Positions 1 to 7,494 are shown, counted from the stretch's first letter. The stretch: 10,785 bases of DNA from Chthoniobacterales bacterium (GCA_017853515.1 JAFMJK010000060.1:1-10785), one strand, 5' to 3'. Notes: generated by a model not told the origin, from the sequence alone. A program made the numbers and translations.

Positions 1-5
1 AGCGT

Positions 6-2594
6 TTACCGCTGCAACAAGTCCGCGATGCAGGCGGTCCAGCCGGTTTGGTGGGAGGCGCCGAGGCCGCGGCCGGTTTCGGCGTGGAAGTATTCGTGGA
101 AAAGGAGCGGGTCGCCGTCGCGGCCACCGTCGCAGGGACGGGTGCCGTCCTCGCCGGGAAGAAAGAGCGAGGCGAGGCGTTTGGTCAGTTCGTCGGCGAT
201 TTGTGCGAGGTTGAGGCGGCGGCCGGAGCCGGTGGGAAATTCGGCGGTGAGGTCGTCGCCGTAGTAGGTGTGGTATTTGCGGAGGGATTCGATGAGGAGG
301 AAGTTGACCGGCATCCAGACCGGCCCGCGCCAATTCGAGTTGCCGCCGAAGAGACCGGAGGTGGATTCGCCCGGAGCGTAGTCCACGCGGTAATGGCGGC
401 CGCCGATGTCCAGTTCGAACGGCCGGTCGCGATGGCGAAGCGAAAGCGAACGGAGGCCGAAGGGGCCGAGGAATTCGTTTTCGTCGAGGATGGTGGCAAG
501 CAGGCGCTCGAGACGCGGGCGGTCGAGGAGGGAGAACAAATAGACGCCGTCTTTGTTTTTGGCGCGCCAGCGGGAGGCGAGTTCGTGCAGGTCGGGGCGG
601 CGGTCGATGAACCATTTCCAGCGGTTGGCCAGGGGGCGCCCGATGTCGGCCACTTCGGGCGGGACGGTTTCCACGGCGAAGAAGGGGATCAATCCGGCGA
701 CGGAGCGGAGCCGGATGGGAATGCGGCGGCCGTCGGGGAGGTGAAGCTGGTCGTAGTAGAATCCTTCCTCCTCGTCCCACAGGTCGGCGCCTTTTTGTCC
801 GCCGAGGTCGAGGGAGGACGAGATGTAGAGGAAATGCATGAGGAATTTCCCGGAAAGCGGTTGGTACGCGATGTCTTCGCGGGCCAGTTCAAGGGCGATG
901 AGGAGCATGTTGAGCGAGAACATGGCCATCCAACTGGTGCCGTCGCTCTGCACGAGGTAACCGCCTTCGGGCGGGGGCTCGCTGCGGTTGAAGGGGCTGG
1001 CGTTGTCCAACCCGAGGAACCCTCCGCCGAAGACTTCGAGCGTCTCGTCGCGCGAGGCGGTGTTGGCCCACCAGGTGAAATTGATGAGCAGGGCGTGGAA
1101 GACGTGCTCGAGGAAAATGCGGTCGGGCGTGCCGGTGCGGCGGGCGTCGGCGAAGTAGGTGCGCAGCGCGGCCCAGGCGTAGACCGGCGGGTTGGGGTCG
1201 CCGAAATTCCACTCGTAGGCGGGGAGGCGTCCGTTGGGATGCATATACCACTCTTTGAGCAGGAGCTTGAGCTGGTGTTTGGCCAAGGCGGGGTCGGAGA
1301 GCGAGAAGGGGATGGTGTGGAAGGCGAGGTCCCAGCAGGCGAACCACGGGTATTCCCAGTCGTCGGGCATGGATATGACATCGTGGGCGATGAGGTGGCG
1401 CCATTGGGTGTTGCGCGGGTTGGTGCGCTCCGGCGGGGGGAATGCGGGGTCGCCGTCGAGCCATTTGCCCACGTCATAATGGTAGAACATTTTGTTCCAT
1501 TCGAGACCGGCGAGGGCTTGTTGCTGGATCTGCCGCTCGGCCGGGCCGAGGTGCGGGGCGGCCAGGTTGTCATAGTACTCCGCGCATTCGCGGGCGCGCC
1601 GTTCCATGATCGCCGCGGGATCGCCGCCGGACATGGCGTTGGCGGCGCGGAGACGGAAGTCGAGGGTCCAAGTCTCGCCCGGGGCGAGCGTGCGGCGGTA
1701 AACGGCGGCGGCTTTGGTGCCGGTGCGGGCTGGATTGACCGCTCCCTTCTCGCCGCCGACGAGGCGGCGGTGGAAAGCGTCCTTGGTGAAAGGCGAGGCG
1801 TTCGGGCTGCCGAAGAGGAGAATGTTGTTTGTTTCGTTTTCGGTGAAAAGCAACTCGTCGGGCGCCGGACCCTCGAGCAGCCATTCGCCGAGCGCTTCCT
1901 CTTGTGCGACGAGGAGGGCGCGATCGGAGGCGCGGAGTTCCGCGGCTTTGGGCCGCGCCGGATCCCAGGACCAACGGTTGCGGAACCAGAGCGTCGGAAG
2001 GATCCAGAGCGGGGCGGGATCGGGGCCGCAATTTTTTGCCGAGATGCGGATGAGAATGTCGTCCGGCGCCGACTTCGCGTAGGCCGCTTCGATGTCGAAA
2101 TAACGATCGCCCGCGAAGACCCCCGTGTCGCGCAATTCGAATTCGGAATCGAGCGGACTGCGCCGGGCATTCTCCGCGACAAGTTGTTTGTAGGGAAAGG
2201 CGCGTTGCGGATAGCGGTAAAGCGCGCGCAGCCACGACGCGGTCGGCGCGGCTTCGAGGTACCAATATTCCTCCTTCACGTCCTCGCCGTGGTTCCCTTG
2301 CGGTCCGGTGAGGCCGAAGAAGCGTTCCTTCAGGATGGGGTCGGCGCCGTTCCAGAACACCGGGGCGAAGCACAGGCGTTGCTCGCGGTCGCACAGGCCG
2401 AAGATGCCGTCCTCGCCCCAGCGGTAAGCCCGGCTGCGGGATTGCTCGTGGGTGAAGTAGGTCCATGCCTCGCCGTCCTTGCTGTAGTCCTCCCGCACCG
2501 TGCCCCACTGGCGCGAGGAAACGTAGGGGCCCCACGCGCGCCATGGATCGTGAGGCGAAGGGTTTTCGGCGATTCGTGCCGCCTCGGTCTTCAT
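6..2594 (-). CDS. GH63-type glucosidase (MGH1-like glycoside hydrolase)
   Basis: An 862-residue protein resembling bacterial GH63 enzymes, inverting alpha-glycosidases that release glucose from alpha-linked glucosides. An N-terminal beta-rich region (about 1-340) precedes an (alpha/alpha)6-barrel region (about 350-862). Expected catalytic residues are visible: Asp422 in the CWDLAFH segment (general acid position) and Glu834 in the FHEYFHAETG segment (general base position). The SNWRGPVW block near 753-760 is also typical. No signal peptide is seen, so the enzyme is probably cytoplasmic. I chose the ATG at 2594 over an upstream in-frame ATG at 2615 because GGAGG lies 7 nt before it and it overlaps the upstream hydrolase stop as ATGA, which implies translational coupling. 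The stop is TAA at 6-8. The natural substrate cannot be told from sequence; mannosylglycerate/glucosylglycerate-type or alpha-glucan oligosaccharide substrates are possible. Family call is firm, specificity is not. Confidence 0.88.
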   Translation of the reverse strand: MKTEAARIAENPSPHDPWRAWGPYVSSRQWGTVREDYSKDGEAWTYFTHEQSRSRAYRWGEDGIFGLCDREQRLCFAPVFWNGADPILKERFFGLTGPQGNHGEDVKEEYWYLEAAPTASWLRALYRYPQRAFPYKQLVAENARRSPLDSEFELRDTGVFAGDRYFDIEAAYAKSAPDDILIRISAKNCGPDPAPLWILPTLWFRNRWSWDPARPKAAELRASDRALLVAQEEALGEWLLEGPAPDELLFTENETNNILLFGSPNASPFTKDAFHRRLVGGEKGAVNPARTGTKAAAVYRRTLAPGETWTLDFRLRAANAMSGGDPAAIMERRARECAEYYDNLAAPHLGPAERQIQQQALAGLEWNKMFYHYDVGKWLDGDPAFPPPERTNPRNTQWRHLIAHDVISMPDDWEYPWFACWDLAFHTIPFSLSDPALAKHQLKLLLKEWYMHPNGRLPAYEWNFGDPNPPVYAWAALRTYFADARRTGTPDRIFLEHVFHALLINFTWWANTASRDETLEVFGGGFLGLDNASPFNRSEPPPEGGYLVQSDGTSWMAMFSLNMLLIALELAREDIAYQPLSGKFLMHFLYISSSLDLGGQKGADLWDEEEGFYYDQLHLPDGRRIPIRLRSVAGLIPFFAVETVPPEVADIGRPLANRWKWFIDRRPDLHELASRWRAKNKDGVYLFSLLDRPRLERLLATILDENEFLGPFGLRSLSLRHRDRPFELDIGGRHYRVDYAPGESTSGLFGGNSNWRGPVWMPVNFLLIESLRKYHTYYGDDLTAEFPTGSGRRLNLAQIADELTKRLASLFLPGEDGTRPCDGGRDGDPLLFHEYFHAETGRGLGASHQTGWTACIADLLQR

Positions 2595-3478
2595 GGAAGA
2601 TCCTCCGTGATCCACCGCGTGATGCGGTCGAGCACCTCGTCGCGGTTCACGTCGTGCCAGAGGAGATGGTGGCTGTCCGGATACAGTTCGTATTCTTTTT
2701 CCGCCGCGGCGAGTTTTTCGAAGAAGGCGCGGCTTTGCCCGGCGCGGATGAACACATCGCGTCCCGCCGAGAGCATGAGTGTTGGCACCTGCACGTGCGC
2801 GGCGTGGTGGTGCGTGTCGGACATCAACCCGTTGAAGTTGGCGAGGAATTCCAGCGTGTAGCCGCCCACACGGTGAGGGATATTCCGCAGATATTCCATG
2901 TAGTCGTCGTCGGACGTGAGGCGCGGAATCGAGGTTTTTCCGTGGACGAAGCGCATCGGCCCGAAACGCAGGCGCGGAAAAATTTTCGCGCCGCTTCTCA
3001 CCAAGGTCACCGCCCAGCCCGGGACCGGCGCGCGCAATTCGGGAACGGGCGCGGCGAGCACGAGACGCTCGGGACGCAGCGCGCCGTGCGCGATCGAGTC
3101 GATCGCCACCAGCGATCCCATGCTTTCACCGACCACGACGAGCGGAGCTTTGTCCGGAAAGGAATCGGCGAACTCCTCCAGGTCATCGCGCCAACCGGCC
3201 GGATCGAGGAAGTGTCCGCGGCGCTCGGGTTCGGGGTCGTTGCCCTGTCCGCGCAAATTCACCGCACGAACCCTGCAGCCGTTTTGCGAGAGGTGGCGCC
3301 CGAGCGGACCGAAGTCCGCCGCCGCACCGCCCAAGCCGTGGATGCAGAGCACATTGATCTTCGTCTCTCCGACCGACTCCCATTCCAGCGCGGGGAAAGG
3401 CGTGCCGTCCGCGCCTTCGAGCGCCACGCGCCGCGCCCCGCGTTCCGCGTCATCGATGGTCAGGCGCCTCTTGGTCAC
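2591..3478 (-). CDS. Alpha/beta hydrolase (monoacylglycerol lipase / serine aminopeptidase S33-like)
   Basis: A 295-residue serine hydrolase of the alpha/beta fold. Numbered from the chosen start, the oxyanion-hole motif HGLGG is at 47-51, the nucleophile elbow GESMG at 117-121 (Ser119), the acid is Asp241 in AGRDVF, and the histidine is His270 or His271 in SHHLLWHD. The order and spacing fit Hydrolase_4 / monoglyceride lipase-like enzymes, which cleave acylglycerols or other esters. No signal peptide is seen. The start is uncertain. GTG at 3478 has GGGGAG about 11 nt upstream and leaves an 89-bp divergent spacer before the oxidase gene. ATGs at 3526 and 3565 are in frame but have no Shine-Dalgarno, and the extra N-terminal residues look like untranslated DNA. 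The TGA stop overlaps the ATG of the GH63 gene, so the two are probably one transcript. The biological substrate is unknown. Confidence 0.85.
   Translation of the reverse strand: MTKRRLTIDDAERGARRVALEGADGTPFPALEWESVGETKINVLCIHGLGGAAADFGPLGRHLSQNGCRVRAVNLRGQGNDPEPERRGHFLDPAGWRDDLEEFADSFPDKAPLVVVGESMGSLVAIDSIAHGALRPERLVLAAPVPELRAPVPGWAVTLVRSGAKIFPRLRFGPMRFVHGKTSIPRLTSDDDYMEYLRNIPHRVGGYTLEFLANFNGLMSDTHHHAAHVQVPTLMLSAGRDVFIRAGQSRAFFEKLAAAEKEYELYPDSHHLLWHDVNRDEVLDRITRWITEDLP
2592..2605 (-). promoter_or_regulatory. Shine-Dalgarno and ATGA stop/start overlap
   Basis: On the minus strand GGAGG lies 7 nt before ATG at 2594, and the hydrolase TGA (2593-2591) overlaps that ATG. This decides the GH63 start and indicates coupled translation. 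Confidence 0.8.
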
Positions 3479-3567
3479 GAGGGGATAATCTCCCCGACCG
3501 CGCGCCCGCGGCAAGACGGACCGCATTACGCATTCGCCGGCAGGCAAAGCCGCGCTACAGTTCATGC

Positions 3568-4641
3568 GTGGAGCCGGTCAATCTCTCGGAGTTCGAAGAC
3601 GCGGCCCGCGCCAAACTGGCGCGCGAGGCCTACGATTACTATGCGGGCGGTGCGAACGACGAAGTTACCCTGCGTCGCAACCGCGAGGCTTACGGCGAGA
3701 TCGCATTGCATTATCCGGTGCTCCGCGATGTGTCTTCGCGTGACGCGTCGACCACGGTCCTGGGCGAAAAAATTTCCTTCCCGGTGATGGTCGCGCCGAC
3801 CGCGTTCCACCGCATGGCCTGTGCGGAGGGTGAACGCGCCGCCGCGCGCGCCGCCGGCCGGGCCGGAACCATCATGGTGGTGAGCACCCTCTCCACCACA
3901 ACCATCGAAGACATCGGCGAGGTGGCGACCGGCCCGCTCTGGTTCCAACTTTATGTCTACAAAGACCGCGGCGCGACAACCGACCTCATCCGCCGCGCCG
4001 AGGCGGCCGGTTGCCGCGCGCTTGTTCTCACCGTCGACGCGCAGGTCTGGGGCAGACGCGAAGCCGACGTGCGCAACAATTTCAAACTTCCCGACGGTCT
4101 CACCGTGGCCAACCTCGCCGAGCACGCCAAAGAGATGTTTCCCGGTGGCATTCCCGGCTCCGGTCTGGCCGCCTATGTCGCGCAGATGCTCGATCCCGCG
4201 CTTTCGTGGCGCGACCTCGCGTGGCTGCGCCAGCAAACAAAGCTGCCCATTTTGCTCAAAGGCATCGTGCGGGCCGATGATGCCAAACTCGCCGTCGAGC
4301 ACGGCGCGGACGGAATCATCGTTTCAAACCATGGCGGGCGCCAACTCGACACCGCGCCTGCCACGATTGAAGTGCTCCCGCGCGTGGCCGAGGCTATCGC
4401 GGGAAAAATCCCCGTGCTGGTCGATGGCGGCGTGCGCCGCGGAACGGATGTGATCAAAGCGCTCGCCCGCGGCGCGCAGGCCGCGCTGATCGGACGTCCC
4501 ATCCTGTGGGGTTTGGCCGCGGACGGCGAAAACGGCGCGTTCCGCGTGCTCGAACTGCTCAAAGCGGAATTCGATCTGGCCATGGCCCTGTGCGGCGCGC
4601 GCACGGTCGGTGAGATCGATCGTCGTCTGGTCGTAGTGTAG
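3568..4641 (+). CDS. FMN-dependent alpha-hydroxy-acid oxidase/dehydrogenase (LldD/glycolate oxidase family)
   Basis: A 357-residue TIM-barrel flavoprotein that oxidises an L-2-hydroxy acid to the 2-oxo acid. The catalytic set follows spinach glycolate oxidase numbering closely: Tyr24 in AYDYY, Tyr129 in FQLYVY, Asp157 in LTVD, Lys231 in LLKGI, His255 and Arg258 in SNHGGRQLD. FMN phosphate-binding segments follow at DGGVRRG (286-292) and IGRP (308-311). No membrane segment is seen. The position equivalent to glycolate oxidase Trp108 is Leu108 (VSTLST), so glycolate is not assured; lactate or a longer or bulkier hydroxy acid is possible. The start is GTG at 3568; no alternative Met occurs before residue 74, and no clear Shine-Dalgarno is visible. 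The gene is transcribed divergently from the alpha/beta hydrolase. Its TAG stop lies within the left end of a dispersed repeat. Family is firm; substrate is open. Confidence 0.92.
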   Translation: MEPVNLSEFEDAARAKLAREAYDYYAGGANDEVTLRRNREAYGEIALHYPVLRDVSSRDASTTVLGEKISFPVMVAPTAFHRMACAEGERAAARAAGRAGTIMVVSTLSTTTIEDIGEVATGPLWFQLYVYKDRGATTDLIRRAEAAGCRALVLTVDAQVWGRREADVRNNFKLPDGLTVANLAEHAKEMFPGGIPGSGLAAYVAQMLDPALSWRDLAWLRQQTKLPILLKGIVRADDAKLAVEHGADGIIVSNHGGRQLDTAPATIEVLPRVAEAIAGKIPVLVDGGVRRGTDVIKALARGAQAALIGRPILWGLAADGENGAFRVLELLKAEFDLAMALCGARTVGEIDRRLVVV

Positions 4642-4733
4642 CGGCGGCGTCTCTCCGAGCTGTAGGCTCTACGAGCCGGAAGCCCCGCCGCCGGTCGTGG
4701 TTTCGCTTCGTCGCCGGGGACGGCGACGCTACA
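4637..4733 (+). repeat. Dispersed intergenic repeat with terminal inverted repeats, copy A
   Basis: A 97-bp element. Its left end (TGTAGCGGCGGCGTC, 4637-4651) is an inverted match at 13 of 15 positions to its right end (GACGGCGACGCTACA, 4719-4733). A GCCGCCGGTCGT block at 4687-4698 and the GGGGAC before the right end are shared with copy B. A 34-nt segment absent from copy B contains a hairpin, GGCTC-TAC-GAGCC, at 4665-4677. The element fills nearly the whole gap between the oxidase and dtd. The strand given is arbitrary. It looks like a REP- or MITE-like non-coding repeat; no transposase is present. Confidence 0.75.
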
Positions 4734-4741
4734 TTGAAGTG

Positions 4742-5194
4742 ATGCGTGCCGTTGTGCAGCGTGTGTCAAAAGCTTCGGTGACCGTCGAAGGGCGTGTGAC
4801 CGGCGCGATCGAACGCGGACTTCTCGTGCTCGTCGGCGTTGCACCCGACGACACGCCGGATGACATCGCTTGGCTCGCGGGGAAGATTGCGCAGCAAAAA
4901 CTTTTTCCCGACGAGAGCGGCCGGATGAATTTGTCCGTCTCCGAAGCCGGCGGCGGTGTTTTGGTCGTGAGCCAATTCACTTTGCTGGCCAGCACGCGCA
5001 AGGGAACCAAACCGTCCTGGCATCGCGCCGCACCGCCCGAAGTTGCCGTCCCTCTCTACGAGTGCTTCGTGGGCAAAATGGAGGAATTGCTCGGGGGTCC
5101 GGTCGCCACGGGAAAATTCGGGGCCATGATGGAAGTGGCTCTGGTCAACGAAGGTCCGGTGACCCTCGTTCTCGATTCACGGCTGCGGGAGTAA
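4742..5194 (+). CDS. dtd: D-aminoacyl-tRNA deacylase
   Basis: A 150-residue cytoplasmic editing enzyme that hydrolyses D-aminoacyl-tRNAs (for example D-Tyr-tRNA) and also Gly-tRNA(Ala), recycling the tRNA and enforcing chirality in translation. Family hallmarks are the N-terminal MRAVVQRV, the SQFTL motif at 77-81, and the NEGPVT motif at 136-141 containing the Gly-Pro (138-139) cross-subunit chirality motif. The TGKFGAMM segment (123-130) also matches. Length is normal for the family. The start is ATG at 4742, where homology begins; an in-frame start at 4697 would translate the dispersed repeat and is rejected. The Shine-Dalgarno is weak. The right end of the repeat lies 8 bp before the ATG, so the leader and perhaps the promoter derive from repeat DNA. 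Co-transcription with the oxidase is possible. Confidence 0.96.
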   Translation: MRAVVQRVSKASVTVEGRVTGAIERGLLVLVGVAPDDTPDDIAWLAGKIAQQKLFPDESGRMNLSVSEAGGGVLVVSQFTLLASTRKGTKPSWHRAAPPEVAVPLYECFVGKMEELLGGPVATGKFGAMMEVALVNEGPVTLVLDSRLRE

Positions 5195-5204
5195 ACCTGA
5201 AAAA

Positions 5205-5331
5205 GTTGAGGGTCTATGGTTGAGGGTTGAGGGACTAAAGAGGAAAGTTTTGTGCGAATTCGGCGGGTAGCTCCAAGAATGAGGCGGGAATGCGGCGCAT
5301 CACATTCCTGCTCGATCTCTCAACCCTCAAC
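5205..5331. repeat. Intergenic element bounded by inverted GTTGAGGGTTGAG repeats
   Basis: GTTGAGGG occurs at 5205-5212. GTTGAGGGTTGAG is at 5219-5231, and its exact 13-bp reverse complement CTCAACCCTCAAC is at 5319-5331, 87 bp away. The interior has no convincing reading frame. It lies in the 219-bp gap between dtd and the NDPK-like gene. It could be a second kind of dispersed repeat or a large stem-loop; its identity is unknown. Confidence 0.55.
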
Positions 5332-5387
5332 TCGGTCTCCATGTAATGCGCATTGCCGCGCGGCATCTCTCCGCGTAAATTTCCCGG

Positions 5388-5404
5388 CCCGCCATTCTGG
5401 CGGG
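5388..5404 (+). promoter_or_regulatory. Hairpin in the leader of the NDPK-like gene
   Basis: CCCGCCA (5388-5394), loop TTC, then TGGCGGG (5398-5404) forms a perfect 7-bp stem followed by TAATTATTT and the ATG at 5414. The right arm contains the only purine-rich ribosome-binding candidate (GGCGGG), so the hairpin might mask it. The A/T-rich tail also makes a weak terminator for dtd possible. A perfect 12-bp palindrome, TGCCGCGCGGCA, lies nearby at 5354-5365. Function is inferred. Confidence 0.4.
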
Positions 5405-5413
5405 TAATTATTT

Positions 5414-6295
5414 ATGAAAAATTCTCTCTCTTGGTTGTTGATCTCTCCGGATGCTCTGAAGCGCGGATGGTTGGGCTGGATTTTGTCGGGCGCCGTGGCG
5501 CGCAGCGGCGGGCTTGAGCTCGTCTGGGCCGGGTTGGTCGATCAACCGGGCGGACGCGCCGCGCTGCTTGTTTTCCGCGGCGAAGATGCGGTGAACAAAC
5601 TTTCCTCCGCCGTCGGATCGCCGAACGAATCCGGATCGCTCGTCGCCATGTTGGGCGAGGGGACGGTGTCCGCGGCCAAGCCCGGCAGCGATGTCGCCGC
5701 CGAGTTGCTCAGGTTCTCCACGGCGCAAAGCGATGCGCTCGCCGCACCGGTCGTCGCCGGCGCGCAGCGTTCGCTCGTCTTGGTCAAGCCGGACAACTTC
5801 GAATTTCCCGGCACCCGTCCGGGCGCGGTGCTTGATGTCTTTTCGCGCACCGGTCTCGTTCCCGTCGCGATCAAGGTGCATCACATGTCGGTCGCCGAGG
5901 GCATGGAGTTCTACGGTCCGGTGCTCGACGCCCTGACCGAGCGCTTCGGTGCGGAGAAAGGACGCGAGCAGTGGGAAAATATCGTCGAGTTCATGTCGGG
6001 TAGCCGTCCCTCGGCCGTCGCGGAGAAGGACCACGGCAAGCCCGGCACGCGCAAAATCCTTGCGTTGGTCTTCGAAGGCGCGGATGCCATCACAAAAATC
6101 CGCTCCGTGCTCGGACCGACCGATCCGGCCAAAGCCACGCCCGGCACCATCCGCAAAGAATTCGGCACCAGCATCATGGTCAATGGCGCGCACGCCTCCG
6201 ACGCGCCGGAAAATGCCCTGCGTGAAATCGGAATCGTCAGAGTCGCGGACAACTCTTTGAAAGGATTCGTTGAATCCGCCGCGGGCAACGCGTAG
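5414..6295 (+). CDS. ndk: Tandem nucleoside diphosphate kinase-like protein (degenerate N-domain, intact C-domain)
   Basis: A 293-residue protein, about twice the usual NDPK length (around 140). NDPK transfers the gamma-phosphate between NTPs and NDPs through a phospho-histidine. The C-terminal domain (about 118-275) carries the catalytic set: Lys125 in LVKPD, Tyr167, Arg230, Thr236 in PTDP, Arg247 in PGTIR, Asn257, and catalytic His260 in NGAHASD, followed by PENALREI. Relative to a standard NDPK it has roughly 20 extra residues after Tyr167 (about 172-195). The N-terminal part (1 to about 115) is itself NDPK-like: LLISPDALKRG aligns with the usual LVKPD...RG strand, and ALLVFRGEDAV with the VAMVWEGENAV strand. 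However, the lysine position is Ser11 and the histidine position appears to be Ala104 (AQSD). This suggests duplication followed by loss of catalysis in one half. The next gene begins 35 bp downstream, so the two are likely co-transcribed. C-domain assignment is firm; N-domain alignment is by eye. Confidence 0.82.
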   Translation: MKNSLSWLLISPDALKRGWLGWILSGAVARSGGLELVWAGLVDQPGGRAALLVFRGEDAVNKLSSAVGSPNESGSLVAMLGEGTVSAAKPGSDVAAELLRFSTAQSDALAAPVVAGAQRSLVLVKPDNFEFPGTRPGAVLDVFSRTGLVPVAIKVHHMSVAEGMEFYGPVLDALTERFGAEKGREQWENIVEFMSGSRPSAVAEKDHGKPGTRKILALVFEGADAITKIRSVLGPTDPAKATPGTIRKEFGTSIMVNGAHASDAPENALREIGIVRVADNSLKGFVESAAGNA

Positions 6296-6330
6296 GCTTT
6301 CCGGCTCAACTTTTTATCCCGAAACACACC

Positions 6331-7494
6331 ATGGACCTTTCTTCCCACGCCGTTCAACTCTCGCCCTCGCTCACCCTCGCCATCGACAGCAAAGCCAAGG
6401 CCATGCGCGCCGAAGGCATCGATGTCTGCGGATTCGGCGCCGGCGAACCCGATTTCGACACGCCGGAGCACATCAAAGAAGCGGCGATCAAGGCCCTGCA
6501 GGAAGGTTTCACCAAATACACGCCGAGCGCCGGATTGCCCGAGCTGCGCACTGCGATCAGCGAGAAATACGCCAAGGACAACAATCTCGATTACAAACCG
6601 AACCAGGTGATCGTCAGCAACGGCGCCAAGCAATCCTGCTACAACGCCATCCTCGCCTGCTGCGAACCCGGCGATGAAGTCATCATCCCCGCGCCCTACT
6701 GGCTGAGCTATCCCGATATGGTCAAATTGGTCGGCGCCGAGCCGGTCATCGTCCAGACCAAGGCGTCGAACTCCTACAAAATGACCGCCGAGGAGTTCGA
6801 AAACGCGATGACCCCGCGCACCAAGATGGTCATCATCAACAGCCCGGGCAACCCGACCGGATCGGTCTACACCCGCGAGGAACTCGAGGCGCTGGTCGAA
6901 GTCGCGCTGACCGAAGACATCTTCATCCTCGCCGACGAAATCTACGAGAAGCTCATTTATGATGATGCCTCGCACGTCAGCGTCGCCTCGCTCTCCAAGG
7001 AAGCTTACGACCTGACCATCACGGTCAACGGATTCAGCAAAGCCTACGCCATGACCGGTTGGCGCCTCGGCTACCTCGGCGCGCCCGAGGCCATCGCCAA
7101 GGTCATCGACTCCCTGCAGAGCCACAGCACGTCCGGCCCGAATTCTTTCGCGCAAAAAGGCGCTGTCGCCGCGCTCAAAGGTTCGCAGCAATGCGTCACC
7201 GACATGCGCGACGAATTCAACGTCCGCCGCGAATACATGTATGAGCGCCTCGCCGCGATCCCGAACATGACCACGGTCAAACCGCTCGGCGCGTTCTACA
7301 TGCTGGCCGACATCTCGAAGTTCGGCCTCAGCTCGACCAACTTCGCCGACCGCCTGCTCAGCAAGGCCGAGGTTGCCGTCGTTCCTGGCATCGCCTTCGG
7401 CGACGACAAGACGGTGCGCCTCAGCTACGCCACCGACCTCGAGACGATCAAGACCGGCCTCGACCGCATCGAACAGTTCTGCCGCACGGTCTGA
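6331..7494 (+). CDS. aspC: Class I pyridoxal-phosphate aminotransferase, aspartate aminotransferase (subgroup Ib)
   Basis: A 387-residue cytoplasmic PLP enzyme that interconverts aspartate plus 2-oxoglutarate and oxaloacetate plus glutamate. Landmarks are GAGEPDFDTP (36-45), TKYTPSAG (61-68), Trp124 in APYW, NPTG at 174-177, ADEIY at 201-205 (Asp202 contacts the PLP ring nitrogen, Tyr205 its O3'), the Schiff-base lysine Lys237 in NGFSKAYAMTGWRLGY (233-248), and substrate-carboxylate-binding Arg363 in VRLSYAT. The sequence strongly resembles Thermus-type Ib AspAT. Some Ib members also transaminate prephenate, so a role in Phe/Tyr synthesis cannot be excluded. The start is ATG at 6331, 35 bp after the NDPK-like gene; no clear Shine-Dalgarno is present. 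A GC-rich hairpin follows the stop codon directly. Confidence 0.94.
   Translation: MDLSSHAVQLSPSLTLAIDSKAKAMRAEGIDVCGFGAGEPDFDTPEHIKEAAIKALQEGFTKYTPSAGLPELRTAISEKYAKDNNLDYKPNQVIVSNGAKQSCYNAILACCEPGDEVIIPAPYWLSYPDMVKLVGAEPVIVQTKASNSYKMTAEEFENAMTPRTKMVIINSPGNPTGSVYTREELEALVEVALTEDIFILADEIYEKLIYDDASHVSVASLSKEAYDLTITVNGFSKAYAMTGWRLGYLGAPEAIAKVIDSLQSHSTSGPNSFAQKGAVAALKGSQQCVTDMRDEFNVRREYMYERLAAIPNMTTVKPLGAFYMLADISKFGLSSTNFADRLLSKAEVAVVPGIAFGDDKTVRLSYATDLETIKTGLDRIEQFCRTV

Noticed and set aside
48..2861. Very long plus-strand open frame (937 codons) opposite the GH63 gene.
   Set aside because: It is antisense to a gene with clear catalytic motifs. Its product is low-complexity (Ala, Gly, Glu, Val-rich) with no recognisable domain, a typical shadow in high-G+C DNA.
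3546..3558. AGCCGCGCTACA-like string before the oxidase start as a third copy of the dispersed repeat end.
   Set aside because: Only the final CGCTACA matches and no other part of the element is present; chance is likely.
3479..3565. N-terminal extension of the alpha/beta hydrolase from ATG 3526 or 3565.
   Set aside because: Neither ATG has a Shine-Dalgarno, the added residues do not look like a conserved or signal sequence, and the extension would consume the divergent intergenic region. Not fully excluded.
4697..4741. Upstream in-frame start for dtd.
   Set aside because: The extra 15 residues are translated repeat DNA and the family N-terminus begins at MRAVVQ.
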